This document shows, piece by piece, positions 44,826 to 54,315 of a stretch of 64,000 bases of DNA (position 1 is the stretch's first letter; every line of letters starts with the position of its first letter). The translations under genes and the position numbers were made by a program. Under the pieces are notes generated by a model. It saw only the letters and a list, made by a program, of their open reading frames with translations. It did not search any database and was not told the origin of the DNA. This stretch comes from an uncultured Gammaproteobacteria bacterium (GTDB lineage Bacteria > Pseudomonadota > Gammaproteobacteria > GCA-002705445 > GCA-002716945): positions 1 to 64,000 of the forward strand of contig CAJQLO010000001.1 in NCBI GenBank assembly GCA_905479195.1, in the 5' to 3' direction.

Positions 44826-45698
44826 TTATTTTTTAAATTTAGCCACAATTCCCTGTAACTCGTTCAGGCTCTTATATTTTATTTCTATCTTCCCGGTACC
44901 TGCAATATTATGGTTTATTTTAATATCCGCGGCTAAATACTCAGAAAGTTCTTTTTCCAAAGAAATGGTGTCATGGTCAACATCTTTTATTTTTTTGGCA
45001 GGTTTCACCTTAAAATTACGGACTAAGCCTTCAACAGCACGGACAGATAATTTTCTTGAAATAGCTTGTTTAATTATTGATTCTTGCAGGGTTGCATCAA
45101 GAGCAAGAACTGCTCTTGCGTGGCCCATTTCAATCAAGCCGTCAGCTAGTTTTGATTTTACATATTTCGTAAGGGCGTTTAATCTCAAAATATTAGTGAT
45201 GTGTGATCTAGATTTGCCGGTGTATTTTGCAATATCATCATGAGTCATGCCATATTCTGCATTTAATTTATGAAGAGCTTCAGCCTCTTCAATGGCATTC
45301 AGTTGCTCTCTTTGTACATTTTCAACGATAGCAATCAAGGCCGACTCCTTGTCGGTAACATCCATAACTATTGCGTCAATCATATCTTCTTTGATTGACT
45401 GCATTGCTCTCCACCTTCTCTCGCCAGCTATTAGCTCATAACCATCCTTTCCTTTGCGAACTATAATCGGTGCTAGTTGGCCATTTTCCTTAATAGAGGA
45501 AGCCATTGATTCAAGAGATTCATTAAAGAACACCTGTCTTGGCTGGTCTTTATTTCTTGTAATCTTATCTACTGGAATAGACAAAATTCTCTGGTTTGAA
45601 TTCTCATTATCAGTTTGAGGTGTTTGCGTATTTTTATTTACAGGTTTAGCGCTAAGTAGTGCTTCAAGACCTGAGCCCAAGGCTTTTCTTTTCGTCAT
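44826..45698 (-). CDS. parB: Chromosome partition protein ParB
   Basis: CTP-dependent clamp that loads at parS sites near the origin. 290 residues: start RKALGSGLEALLS, NKDQPRQVFFNESLESMASSI, the CTPase/arginine box LIAGERRWRAM (about 92-102), ENVQREQLNAIEEA, and helix-turn-helix THDDIAKYTGKSRSHITN. C-terminal dimerisation domain with KIEIKYKSLNELQ. Two parS-like palindromes are in recF about 10 kb away. In operon after parA. Confidence 0.97.
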   Translation of the reverse strand: MTKRKALGSGLEALLSAKPVNKNTQTPQTDNENSNQRILSIPVDKITRNKDQPRQVFFNESLESMASSIKENGQLAPIIVRKGKDGYELIAGERRWRAMQSIKEDMIDAIVMDVTDKESALIAIVENVQREQLNAIEEAEALHKLNAEYGMTHDDIAKYTGKSRSHITNILRLNALTKYVKSKLADGLIEMGHARAVLALDATLQESIIKQAISRKLSVRAVEGLVRNFKVKPAKKIKDVDHDTISLEKELSEYLAADIKINHNIAGTGKIEIKYKSLNELQGIVAKFKK

Positions 45699-45735
45699 AA
45701 GCTAAATATAACTCGGTATTGAGCAGATGTATAGA

Positions 45736-46503
45736 TTACAGTTTTTCTTGTTTTAATATTTCACCTATTAAAGACAAATATGATAGCGCTCCTTTTGAGT
45801 TTTTATCATATTTAATAACAGGCAATCCATGGCTTGGTGCTTCAGCAAGTGTAATGTTTCTAGGTATCATGGTTCTATAAAGCTTGTCAGTAAAAAACTT
45901 CACAAGTTGAGCGCTTACATCAGTAGCAAGATTATTTCTTGGATCAAACATTGTTCTTATAATTCCTTTTACCACAAGATTTTTATTACTGCTGGATTTA
46001 ATTGTATCAATGGTTGTCATAAGTTCGCTTAAACCCTGCAGGGCAAAAAATTCACACTGGACAGGGATAAGAACTCCTGTTGCAGCTGTCAAAGCATTTA
46101 CTGTTAAGATATTTAAGGACGGTGGGCAATCAATAATTATGTAATCAAACTTAGACTCATATTCTGCTAAAATATTCTTTAGCGTAAACTCTTTGGACTC
46201 AGAAGACAAAAGCATAACCTCTGCTTCTGTAAGTTCAGGGGTAGCGGGTAAAATTGTAAATCCTAAATCATTAAGGGGGATCAAACATTGTTCTGTCTCA
46301 TTCCTTCCTAAAAGAGCATCATTAATAGAATGATTTAAAGCATGTGGGTCAACACCACATCCTCTTGTCGCATTTGATTGTGGGTCGAGATCTACAAGCA
46401 AAGTTTTTCTTTTGGTTTTTGCAAGACTCGCACATATATTTATACATGAAGTTGTTTTACCTACGCCACCTTTTTGATTTACGACTGCCAGGACTTCCGT
46501 CAT
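45736..46503 (-). CDS. parA: Chromosome partition ATPase ParA (Soj)
   Basis: Deviant Walker ATPase that moves ParB-parS complexes over the nucleoid. 255 residues: VVNQKGGVGKTTSCINI (Walker A 11-18), LLVDLDPQSNATRG, DYIIIDCPPSLNILTVNAL, VQCEFFALQGLSELM and PSHGLPVI. Full length. Start overlaps the rsmG stop by one base. Confidence 0.97.
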   Translation of the reverse strand: MTEVLAVVNQKGGVGKTTSCINICASLAKTKRKTLLVDLDPQSNATRGCGVDPHALNHSINDALLGRNETEQCLIPLNDLGFTILPATPELTEAEVMLLSSESKEFTLKNILAEYESKFDYIIIDCPPSLNILTVNALTAATGVLIPVQCEFFALQGLSELMTTIDTIKSSSNKNLVVKGIIRTMFDPRNNLATDVSAQLVKFFTDKLYRTMIPRNITLAEAPSHGLPVIKYDKNSKGALSYLSLIGEILKQEKL

Positions 46504-47168
46504 TATGTAATCTCTAAAATATATCTATTTGTATCAAAGTAAGGCGTTTCAATTTTTGTAATAGCTATCTTTGAATTTAAACTGTCGCAGTGCTTGCTCA
46601 TGTTATCTTGTAGAGTAAGTGCATTTGAGCCTGTAAGTAAAAATATTTTTGATGTAGCTCCCAGATTGTTTCTAACCATGTTAACAATATATGCCAGCTT
46701 TGCTTCAAATGATAATTTAGATACCACCTTATTACTGAAGTTTTTAAAAATTACCGCCCCAGGGCTTTCTGTTATTGTCATTTTATTAATATCAGTTTTC
46801 ACTATATCTATATTCTCTAGCTTAAGTATTAGCTTAACATGTTCTAAAAACCTTATAGGGTTATCTCTTCTATCTAACAAGGTAATATGCTCATCTGGCC
46901 TAAAAAAGGATAACAATATACCTGGTATTCCTGCTCCTGTACCAACATCTAGTAATGCCCCCTTTGGGAGATGACTGAGCATTGAAAGTGAGTCAAAAAA
47001 ATCTCTTTGTAAAAAATATGTGCGGTCACGGGTAGAAATTATATTGTTTTGCTCATGCCACTTAAAAAGAATCTCAAGATATTCTTCTATTCTTTCGATA
47101 ATAGAATCATCAATATTTAATGACAATGCCATTAAAATTTTACTTAGTTCAGGGTCTTGTTTAGTCAT
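46503..47168 (-). CDS. rsmG: 16S rRNA (guanine527-N7)-methyltransferase
   Basis: SAM-dependent methylation of G527 of 16S rRNA. 221 residues: YLEILFKWHEQNNIIS (about 26-41), FFDSLSMLSHLPKGALLDVGTGAGIPGILLSFF (SAM motif I), ITLLDRRDNPIRFLEH. The C-terminal half is diverged. In the classic mnmG-rsmG-parA order; overlaps parA by one base. Confidence 0.95.
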   Translation of the reverse strand: MTKQDPELSKILMALSLNIDDSIIERIEEYLEILFKWHEQNNIISTRDRTYFLQRDFFDSLSMLSHLPKGALLDVGTGAGIPGILLSFFRPDEHITLLDRRDNPIRFLEHVKLILKLENIDIVKTDINKMTITESPGAVIFKNFSNKVVSKLSFEAKLAYIVNMVRNNLGATSKIFLLTGSNALTLQDNMSKHCDSLNSKIAITKIETPYFDTNRYILEIT

Positions 47169-47212
47169 AATATTATTTTCAGGTTGGTAAGTAACAGGAT
47201 AATAGCAGGTTT

Positions 47213-49087
47213 TTATAAAGAGTGTTTTTTAATATATATTCTCAATAACGAAATAATCGCAGGGGTTATTCCAGAAATTCTAGAAGCCTGGCCTAACGTA
47301 TGGGGCATAACTTCTGATAATTTTTCTTTTGCCTCATTAGACAAACCTTTGATTTCATTATAAATGATTTGCTCAGGAATTTTTATATTCTGTGTTTTTA
47401 AAATATTTGATACTTCTTGGTCCTGTCTTTTCAGATATCCCTCATATCTTTCTTGTATTGCAACCAGGTGACCAATATCTGAATTTATAGTTTTGCCAAA
47501 AGACTCTAACCCTTGAATATCTTTATACCCAATATCAGACATTTTAAGCAAACTCTTCATTGTTTGGACATTTTTTAACTTTAGGTTAAACTTTTTTTCT
47601 AAAATTGAAGAAACTTTGCTTGATGGCAATATTTTTATTTCCTCAAGCCTTTTGCTTTCAGCTTTAATCTTTTGGATTTTATTTTTCAAAGACAATAATC
47701 TCTCGCTAGAGACAACCCCAAGTTTATGACCAATAGCCGTTAATCTTTCATCGGCATTATCTTCACGTAGTCTCAGTCTATGTTCTGCTCTGCTAGTAAA
47801 CATCCTATAAGGTTCCGTCACCCCCAAGGTTACTAGGTCATCAACCATAACTCCTATATACGCTTGATCTCTGTTAGGACACCACATCTCAATATTTCTT
47901 ACAGAACAAGAGGCGTTGATTCCTGCAATTATTCCTTGGGCAGCAGCTTCTTCATATCCAGTAGTTCCATTAATCTGGCCAGCAAAAAATAAATTTTTAA
48001 TTTTCTTAGTTTCTAAATATTTTGTAAGTCCGCGTGGATCAAAGTAACTATACTCTATTGCATATCCCGGTTGAGTGATTTCACAATTTTCCAATCCTTT
48101 GATTGTTCTTAAAAAACTTAATTGAACATCTTCGGGCAAGCATGTTGAAAGTCCGTTAGGGTATATCTCTTTATCTGAAAGAGTTTCTGGCTCAAGAAAA
48201 ACCTGATGAGCATCCTTGTCATAAAACCTTTCCACCTTGTCTTCAATAGAAGGGCAATATCTTGGTCCAACAGAATCTATAACTCCATTGTATAGCGGCG
48301 ATAAAGATTGATTATCTTTAATAATTTTATGTGTCTCGTTATTTGTATAAGTTATATGACATGGTATTTCAGAGATAATATTTGGCGTTTGCCCATAATG
48401 GTCATGCATATATGACAAGCAGGGCTTATTTTTATCGCTTCCTTGCTCTTCTAGTAAAGAGTAGTCTATTGAGCTTTTTAAAATTCTTGGTGGTGTACCA
48501 GTTTTAAGACGACCAAGAGAAAAACCATATTTTTTGAAAAAGTTTTCTAGTTCATTTGATGCATTGTCGCCCAATCTCCCCGCAGAAAATGATTTATCTC
48601 CAATATGGATCTTGCCCCCAAGAAATGTTCCTGTTGTTAAAACCACAGTTTTTGCAAAAACTTTACTACCATCAGACATTACTACGCCCTGCAAAATCTC
48701 TTTATCCAAAATAATATTAGAAACCATTCCCTCTACAACACTAAGATTTTTTTGAGCATCAATTGCTTGTTGCATTTTTGATTTATAGGTATCTCTACAT
48801 GTTTGAATTCTTGTTGCTTGGACGGCTGGGCCCTTGCTGGCATTAAGCTTCCGCCTCTGCAACGCAGAATGATCTGCAATTTTACAAATTAAACCATCTA
48901 AAGCATCAACTTCTTTTGCTAGGTGTGATTTACCTATCCCTCCAACGGCAGGGTTACAGCTCATCTGCCCAATGCTTTCGTGTTTCATAGTAATGAGAGC
49001 AACACTAACGTTTGCCCTTGCGGCAGCATGTGCAGCTTCACAGCCTGCATGTCCTCCGCCTATAACAATTACATCAAATTTTTTCAT
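47213..49087 (-). CDS. mnmG: tRNA uridine 5-carboxymethylaminomethyl modification enzyme MnmG
   Basis: FAD enzyme that with MnmE modifies U34 of several tRNAs. 624 residues, normal length. FAD-binding [20 protein letters not shown] (about 4-23), [49 protein letters not shown], and the C-terminal region [20 protein letters not shown]. 2 bp after mnmE. Confidence 0.98.
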   Translation of the reverse strand: MKKFDVIVIGGGHAGCEAAHAAARANVSVALITMKHESIGQMSCNPAVGGIGKSHLAKEVDALDGLICKIADHSALQRRKLNASKGPAVQATRIQTCRDTYKSKMQQAIDAQKNLSVVEGMVSNIILDKEILQGVVMSDGSKVFAKTVVLTTGTFLGGKIHIGDKSFSAGRLGDNASNELENFFKKYGFSLGRLKTGTPPRILKSSIDYSLLEEQGSDKNKPCLSYMHDHYGQTPNIISEIPCHITYTNNETHKIIKDNQSLSPLYNGVIDSVGPRYCPSIEDKVERFYDKDAHQVFLEPETLSDKEIYPNGLSTCLPEDVQLSFLRTIKGLENCEITQPGYAIEYSYFDPRGLTKYLETKKIKNLFFAGQINGTTGYEEAAAQGIIAGINASCSVRNIEMWCPNRDQAYIGVMVDDLVTLGVTEPYRMFTSRAEHRLRLREDNADERLTAIGHKLGVVSSERLLSLKNKIQKIKAESKRLEEIKILPSSKVSSILEKKFNLKLKNVQTMKSLLKMSDIGYKDIQGLESFGKTINSDIGHLVAIQERYEGYLKRQDQEVSNILKTQNIKIPEQIIYNEIKGLSNEAKEKLSEVMPHTLGQASRISGITPAIISLLRIYIKKHSL

Positions 49088-49089
49088 AA

Positions 49090-50427
49090 CTATTTACCAA
49101 TACAGAAATCTGAAAATATTTTATCTAACAAATCTTCATTTACATCCCCGCCCATTATAGCAACTAAGCTAACATGGGCTAAGCGCAATTCCTCTGCTAC
49201 TAACTCTAATTGTAGATTATTGTTGCAATCAAGCGCCATGTAAAGGTTTTCTAAGCAAGATTTTAGATGTTCGCGGTGACGCAACCTTGCTGTGCCTGTC
49301 GTTTCATCATCTGGAACACTATTTTCAGACAGCTTCTTTTTTAGATTATCAGTGCCAAGATTTTGAATTGTAGATATATTGAAATGATTAACATTGCTTA
49401 TTTTTATCATTGTTGGGTCAGCCCCAGTAAGATCAATTTTATTATTAACAACCCAATAATTATTAATTTTATTTTCAGCAATTAAAGCTTTGTCCTCTGT
49501 ATCAAAACCAAGCGAATCATCAACAACATACAAAACCAGGCTTGCGGTATTGATAGATTTTTTTGTAATCTCTATTCCTTGTAGTTCTATGCTGTCAGAA
49601 GTTTTTCTAAGTCCGGCCGTATCAATAATAGTAATATTGTTTTTAGCAAGAACCACTTCATGATGAAGAGCATCTCTTGTGGTTCCGGGTGTTGATGAAA
49701 CTATTGATCCTTGTTCTCCAAGAAGAAGGTTTGCCAAAGATGATTTTCCAACATTAGGCTTCCCAATGATTGTTATGGTAGGTGTTTTATTGACTACTAT
49801 TCCATTGTCTACAGATTTTATAAGTTTACTCAATTTAGCTATTAAAGAATTTATTGCGTTAAAATTATTTTTATTGCTGTTGTCTGGAGAGTCATCTTCT
49901 GGAAAATTAATACAAGCTTCAATGTTTGCTCTAAGAGCAAGCACTTCTTCAATTAGTAGTTCTATATTTTTTGAAAAATTACCCTGGAGCGTTATCATTG
50001 CCGCTTTAGATGCACTGATATGAGAAGCATTTATTAAATCTGCTATTGCCTCAGCTTGAACTAAATCAATTTTATTATTTAAAAATGCTCTTTCAGTAAA
50101 TTCCCCTGGCTTAGAAAGCCTCGCATAAACATCACAGATCTGTTCTAAAATAAAATCCATTGTAATTGGATTGCCATGTGATTGTATTTCTAGCATATCT
50201 TCACCCGTATAGGAAGACGGGGCTTTGTAATAAATTACAATTACATCATCAATTAAGGCATTACTCTTCTCGCGTATTTTAACATTGGTTGCAAATCTTG
50301 GCTTGAGTTCACTGCCTATAAAATCTTTAATTATTTTAAGTACATTTTTCCCTGATACCCTTATCACGCCTATAGCTGACTTCCCATGAGCTGTTGAAAT
50401 TGCCGCTATTGTTTCTTTGACGGTCAT
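49090..50427 (-). CDS. mnmE: tRNA modification GTPase MnmE
   Basis: GTPase partner of MnmG. 445 residues: N-terminal tetrahydrofolate-binding domain ([21 protein letters not shown]), GTPase domain with G1 [11 protein letters not shown]3 DTAG, and G4 NKID, and C-terminal CIGK end carrying the conserved Cys. Sits between yidC and mnmG in the standard order. Confidence 0.98.
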   Translation of the reverse strand: MTVKETIAAISTAHGKSAIGVIRVSGKNVLKIIKDFIGSELKPRFATNVKIREKSNALIDDVIVIYYKAPSSYTGEDMLEIQSHGNPITMDFILEQICDVYARLSKPGEFTERAFLNNKIDLVQAEAIADLINASHISASKAAMITLQGNFSKNIELLIEEVLALRANIEACINFPEDDSPDNSNKNNFNAINSLIAKLSKLIKSVDNGIVVNKTPTITIIGKPNVGKSSLANLLLGEQGSIVSSTPGTTRDALHHEVVLAKNNITIIDTAGLRKTSDSIELQGIEITKKSINTASLVLYVVDDSLGFDTEDKALIAENKINNYWVVNNKIDLTGADPTMIKISNVNHFNISTIQNLGTDNLKKKLSENSVPDDETTGTARLRHREHLKSCLENLYMALDCNNNLQLELVAEELRLAHVSLVAIMGGDVNEDLLDKIFSDFCIGK

Positions 50428-50432
50428 AGAAT

Positions 50433-52034
50433 TTAAGTGATTATTCTTTTATTAATAACATATTGTTGTGCTATTGAAAGAATATTATTTGTTACCCAAT
50501 AAAGAACAAGCCCTGACGGGAAAGTTGCAAATAAGAAGGTAAAAACAAAAGGCAGGGTGAGAAATATTTTTGCCTGCATTGGGTCTGTAGGAGCAGGATT
50601 CAGTTTTTGTTGAGCATACATTGATATCCCCATGAGGACCGGTAAAATATATAACGGATCCGCGCTTGATAAATCTTCTATCCATCCAATAAAGGGGGCA
50701 TGTCTCATCTCAACGCTTTCAATAATTACCCAGTACAGGGCAATGAAAACTGGTATCTGGATAAGTATCGGCAAGCAACCACCCAACGGATTTACTTTTT
50801 CTTCCTTATAAATTTTCATCAATGCTTCGCTAAATTGTTTTTTATCATCCCCATATCTTTCTTTCAGAGCAGTCATTCTCGGAGTTAATTTTTTCATTTT
50901 GGCCATGGATTTATAACTAGCTTCTGATAGTTTAAAAAATACTATTTTAATCAAAATCGTGAGCATAATAATTGACCACCCCCAATTCCCAAAAATTAAA
51001 TGAATTTTTTCTAAAATCCAAAAAAGTGGCGCCGCAAGAAAGGTTAAAACTCCGTAATCAACTGTAAGCGCAAGGCCAGGTGCCAAGTCTGTTATTTCAG
51101 CCTGAACTTTTGGCCCTATATATAGTTTGCTGTCAAAAGAATAAGACTCGCCTGGAGACAAAGCAATATAGTTGTCAACACTTCCAATTTGGTAACTGTT
51201 TTTATTGTCCTCAGAAAGCAATCTTGTATAGATCGTCTTTTTATCAGAACCTTTTTCTGATGGCAGCCATGCTGTAAAAAAATAATGTTGAATCATGCTT
51301 ATCCAGCTTGTTTTTACTTCTTTTTGGAAACTTTCATCCTCTATATCTGAAAAGTCAATTTTATTAAACTTGTCTTCACTATCGAAATAAGCTGCGCCCG
51401 TATAAGTATAAAGCATGACGTTACCCTCGGTCTCTTCACCACGACTTAAGGTATTGTATTGTCTCCATTCAATTTTTTTATTAGAAGTATTTTTAACTAA
51501 TTGTTGAACTTCAATCAAATGACTATTTCTGGTAAATGTATAGCTTTTAGTAACCTCTGTTAAACCAGATGCTGTTCCTTGAATAGACACTGTTAATTTA
51601 TTATTATCCTCGAGAGAGTATTTAGTTTTAACCGAAGTATATTTCATTGGGGCATCTAATTCTTGGCTTTGGACATTAGCTAAAGCAGTATAACGTGATC
51701 CTTTCGTGTTATTTAAAAGCCTAACCTTTTCATTAGAAGACCCAAAATTTTTTAGGTATTTAAGTAATTCTGACGAAACTATAGCTCCATCATCTAGACT
51801 GATATTAACTTTCAGCGTGTCTGTTGTTACTTCAATATTTTTGTTGGAACTACCCCTGCTGCTTTTAATGATATTTTGTTTTGGTTCTATATTTTTTTGA
51901 TTACTTGCCGAGCTTGTTTCCGGAATATTAGGTTGTGAACTAACAATTGACTGGCTAACATTGTTGCTTGATGCATCAAACAGTAAAATCAGAACTAAAA
52001 ACAAAGAGCTGTATAAAAATATTCTATTATTCAT
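50433..52034 (-). CDS. yidC: Membrane protein insertase YidC
   Basis: Inserts and folds inner-membrane proteins with or without SecYEG. 533 residues from ATG 52034 (MNNRIFLYSSLFLVLILLF); the frame is open 16 codons further upstream within yidD but that part lacks homology. N-terminal helix, Ser/Asn-rich linker, large periplasmic domain (about 60-320), then five-helix core with conserved Arg segment and GGCLPILIQIPVFIALYWV, and SIAQQYVINKRI end. Start overlaps yidD by 8 bp. Confidence 0.97.
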   Translation of the reverse strand: MNNRIFLYSSLFLVLILLFDASSNNVSQSIVSSQPNIPETSSASNQKNIEPKQNIIKSSRGSSNKNIEVTTDTLKVNISLDDGAIVSSELLKYLKNFGSSNEKVRLLNNTKGSRYTALANVQSQELDAPMKYTSVKTKYSLEDNNKLTVSIQGTASGLTEVTKSYTFTRNSHLIEVQQLVKNTSNKKIEWRQYNTLSRGEETEGNVMLYTYTGAAYFDSEDKFNKIDFSDIEDESFQKEVKTSWISMIQHYFFTAWLPSEKGSDKKTIYTRLLSEDNKNSYQIGSVDNYIALSPGESYSFDSKLYIGPKVQAEITDLAPGLALTVDYGVLTFLAAPLFWILEKIHLIFGNWGWSIIMLTILIKIVFFKLSEASYKSMAKMKKLTPRMTALKERYGDDKKQFSEALMKIYKEEKVNPLGGCLPILIQIPVFIALYWVIIESVEMRHAPFIGWIEDLSSADPLYILPVLMGISMYAQQKLNPAPTDPMQAKIFLTLPFVFTFLFATFPSGLVLYWVTNNILSIAQQYVINKRIIT

Positions 52035-52281
52035 GTATTTTTGACCCAGGTTTTGGAACAGGATCATAGCCATGACTGCCACCAGGACGACAACTAATTA
52101 GTCTTTTCCCTGTATAGTAAAAACCTCTTAAAAGCCCATGTTCCTTAAAAGCCTCTAGCGCATACTCTGAACAGGTTGGGATATGCCTACAGCTTGATTG
52201 AAGCATGGGTGATATAAATATTTGGTAACACCGGATAATTATAACTGGGATTGCTGTAGTGATTTTATTGATAGTTTCCAT
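52027..52281 (-). CDS. yidD: Membrane protein insertion efficiency factor YidD
   Basis: Small protein associated with YidC-dependent insertion. 84 residues: IRCYQIFISPMLQSSCRHIPTCSEYALEAF-type text, HGLLRGFYYTGKRLISCRPGGSHGYDPVP with the conserved Cys residues. Its first 43 bp overlap the end of rnpA and its last 8 bp overlap yidC, a very compressed arrangement. Confidence 0.95.
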   Translation of the reverse strand: METINKITTAIPVIIIRCYQIFISPMLQSSCRHIPTCSEYALEAFKEHGLLRGFYYTGKRLISCRPGGSHGYDPVPKPGSKIHE

Positions 52282-52586
52282 TCTTGCATAAGAATATCAC
52301 TTATTTCATGTTTTTCAGAATAGATTTTTGAAGAAATTAACAAGAGAATGTCGAGCGATCCTAATTCTCCCAAGCAATCTCTAAAACTCTCTCTGATCAT
52401 TCTGCGAATTCTATTTCTAATAACCGCTAGCTTAACGGCTTTTTTAGTGACCTGAATAGCAATTCTGGATTGATTCAAATGATTATTAAAATACAGTAGA
52501 GTAGAGTTTTTTTGCACTATTTTATTAGCATGCCTAAAACTACGCAGTGTATTTGAAGAAACTTTAAGGTATATGTTGTTGTTCAC
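52239..52586 (-). CDS. rnpA: Ribonuclease P protein component
   Basis: Basic protein subunit of RNase P. 115 residues from GTG 52586. RNR motif region AVIRNRIRRMIRESFR (about 75-90), with SRIAIQVTKKAVKLAVIRN. 9 bp after rpmH, overlapping yidD by 43 bp. Confidence 0.95.
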   Translation of the reverse strand: MNNNIYLKVSSNTLRSFRHANKIVQKNSTLLYFNNHLNQSRIAIQVTKKAVKLAVIRNRIRRMIRESFRDCLGELGSLDILLLISSKIYSEKHEISDILMQEWKLSIKSLQQSQL

Positions 52587-52595
52587 AACAGAAAA

Positions 52596-52730
52596 CTAGG
52601 CGCAGAGTACCGCTCTGCCTTTTGCTCTTCTAGCGCTTAAAACAGCTCTACCGGCAACAGTACTCATACGAGACCTGAAACCATGTTTGCGTTTGCGCTT
52701 TATGTTGCTTGGTTGAAACGTTCTTTTCAT
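52596..52730 (-). CDS. rpmH: 50S ribosomal protein L34
   Basis: 44 residues, ATG at 52730 and TAG at 52596-52598. Sequence begins [20 protein letters not shown] and continues [19 protein letters not shown], the canonical L34. It heads the rpmH-rnpA-yidD-yidC unit diverging from dnaA. A TTGACA -35-like hexamer lies upstream at 52774-52779, but no -10 is well spaced to it. Confidence 0.99.
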   Translation of the reverse strand: MKRTFQPSNIKRKRKHGFRSRMSTVAGRAVLSARRAKGRAVLCA

Positions 52731-52833
52731 AATATTATTACCCGACTTGTATACTGCAAATTATATATTTCTTTGTCAATATATAATTTTGATTATTTTT
52801 GTGAGATATTAGTTTTTCAACCAGTGGAAAAAT

Positions 52834-54141
52834 ATGAATAATACAAATTTATGGGATAAATGCCTAGAATCATTTTGCGATAACCTCTCAGAAAAACAAA
52901 TGAAAACCTGGATTCATCCCCTTGAGGCTAGCTGCAATAGTGACACCTTAAGTGTTATTGCCCCAAATAAGTTTATAAAAGACACTGTTGAAAGTGATTT
53001 TATTGAACTAATTAGAGAAACGGTTCTAATTAAAAGTAATAATGAGGTTTCGATAGTCAAACTTTCCTTGCCAGAAGTTAAGGCTACGGCAAGAATAACT
53101 CCAAAAATAAAAAGCTCTAGTATAAAGTCTTCGTTGAATGCTGATTTGAACTTTGAAAATTTTGTTGAAGGAAAATCAAACCAGCTTGCAAAAGCAGCCT
53201 GTATGTCTGTTGTGAAAGAGCTTGGGCAGTATAATCCACTTTACATATATGGAGGGGTTGGGCTTGGAAAGACTCATCTGCTGCACTCAATAGGCAATGA
53301 AATTCTTAAGCAAGACAAGAGGAAAAGGGTTGTCTATCTACATTCAGAAAAATTTGTACAAAACATGATTACCGCGATAAGGACTAATAAAATTGAAGAG
53401 TTTAAAGACTTTTACAGATCGGTTGATGCTTTGTTATTAGACGATATTCAGTTTTTTGCTAATAAGGAAAAATCTCAAGAGGAGTTTTTTCATACCTTTA
53501 ACACGTTGTTCGAGTATAAAAAACAGGTTGTTTTAACATCTGATAAATACCCTAAAGAGATAGCTGGTTTAGAGGAAAGAATTAAATCTAGGTTAGTGTG
53601 GGGGATGAGTGTAACAATAGACCCGCCAGATTTAGAGACGCGGGTGGCTATTTTGCATGGTAAGGCCGAAGCTGTAAACCAAAAGATACCAGATGATGTG
53701 GCATATTATTTAGCGAAAAATGTATATTCAAACGTGAGGGAGTTAGAGGGGAGCCTAAGGCGAGTTTTGGCTACAGCACATTTTAAACGAGCGCCAGTTA
53801 CTCTTGCTTTTACAAAAGAGACTTTAAAAGATTTAATTTCTTTACAAGAAAGACTCATGACAATTGAACAAATACAAAAAACAGTTGCAGCTTATTATAA
53901 TGTTCGAGTGTCTGATTTATTATCTGCAAAAAGAGATAGAAAGATTACGCTGCCAAGGCATATTGCAATGTCTATCGCAAAACAATTAACTAGCCATAGT
54001 TTGCCCACAATAGGTGATGCTTTTGGGGGAAGGGATCATACAACTGTTCTCCATGCTTGTAAAAAAGTAAAAGCGCTAAAACTAGCTTCAGCATCAGTAG
54101 ACCAAGACTGCCAGAACATATTACACACACTAAACAATTAA
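52834..54141 (+). CDS. dnaA: Chromosomal replication initiator DnaA
   Basis: Binds oriC and opens it for helicase loading. 435 residues, slightly short because the linker domain II is reduced: domain I (LWDKCLESFCDNLSEKQMKTW), domain III AAA+ with Walker A GGVGLGKTHLL (about 140-150) and DALLLDDIQFF, domain IV with the DNA-binding signature FGGRDHTTVLHACKKV. Divergent from rpmH across a 103 bp AT-rich spacer, the usual gammaproteobacterial order. Confidence 0.98.
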   Translation: MNNTNLWDKCLESFCDNLSEKQMKTWIHPLEASCNSDTLSVIAPNKFIKDTVESDFIELIRETVLIKSNNEVSIVKLSLPEVKATARITPKIKSSSIKSSLNADLNFENFVEGKSNQLAKAACMSVVKELGQYNPLYIYGGVGLGKTHLLHSIGNEILKQDKRKRVVYLHSEKFVQNMITAIRTNKIEEFKDFYRSVDALLLDDIQFFANKEKSQEEFFHTFNTLFEYKKQVVLTSDKYPKEIAGLEERIKSRLVWGMSVTIDPPDLETRVAILHGKAEAVNQKIPDDVAYYLAKNVYSNVRELEGSLRRVLATAHFKRAPVTLAFTKETLKDLISLQERLMTIEQIQKTVAAYYNVRVSDLLSAKRDRKITLPRHIAMSIAKQLTSHSLPTIGDAFGGRDHTTVLHACKKVKALKLASASVDQDCQNILHTLNN

Positions 54142-54315
54142 CTGTTAGTAACTCGTGGAAAACAATTCACCAATATATACTCACAGGTTATACACCATTC
54201 AAACACTCCGTAGAAAACTCCCGCTAACCCGAACTCCCCCTGAAAGCAGGGCTGTGTTTAACTTTCAAGTGAAATTAACAAAACATAATAATAAAAATAA
54301 TATATAATTTTAAAT
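54121..54315. other. Candidate oriC between dnaA and dnaN
   Basis: Three DnaA-box-like 9-mers with one or two mismatches to TTATNCACA: TTACACACA (54121-54129), TTTTCCACG on the minus strand (54154-54162) and TTATACACC (54188-54196). Their centres are 33 and 34 bp apart, about three helical turns. They are followed by a roughly 40 bp stretch of almost only A and T (54278-54315) that could be the unwinding element. A short CCCTG/CAGGG hairpin lies at 54238-54251. No perfect box is present, so the assignment is tentative; the 103 bp rpmH-dnaA spacer holds no better boxes. Confidence 0.45.
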
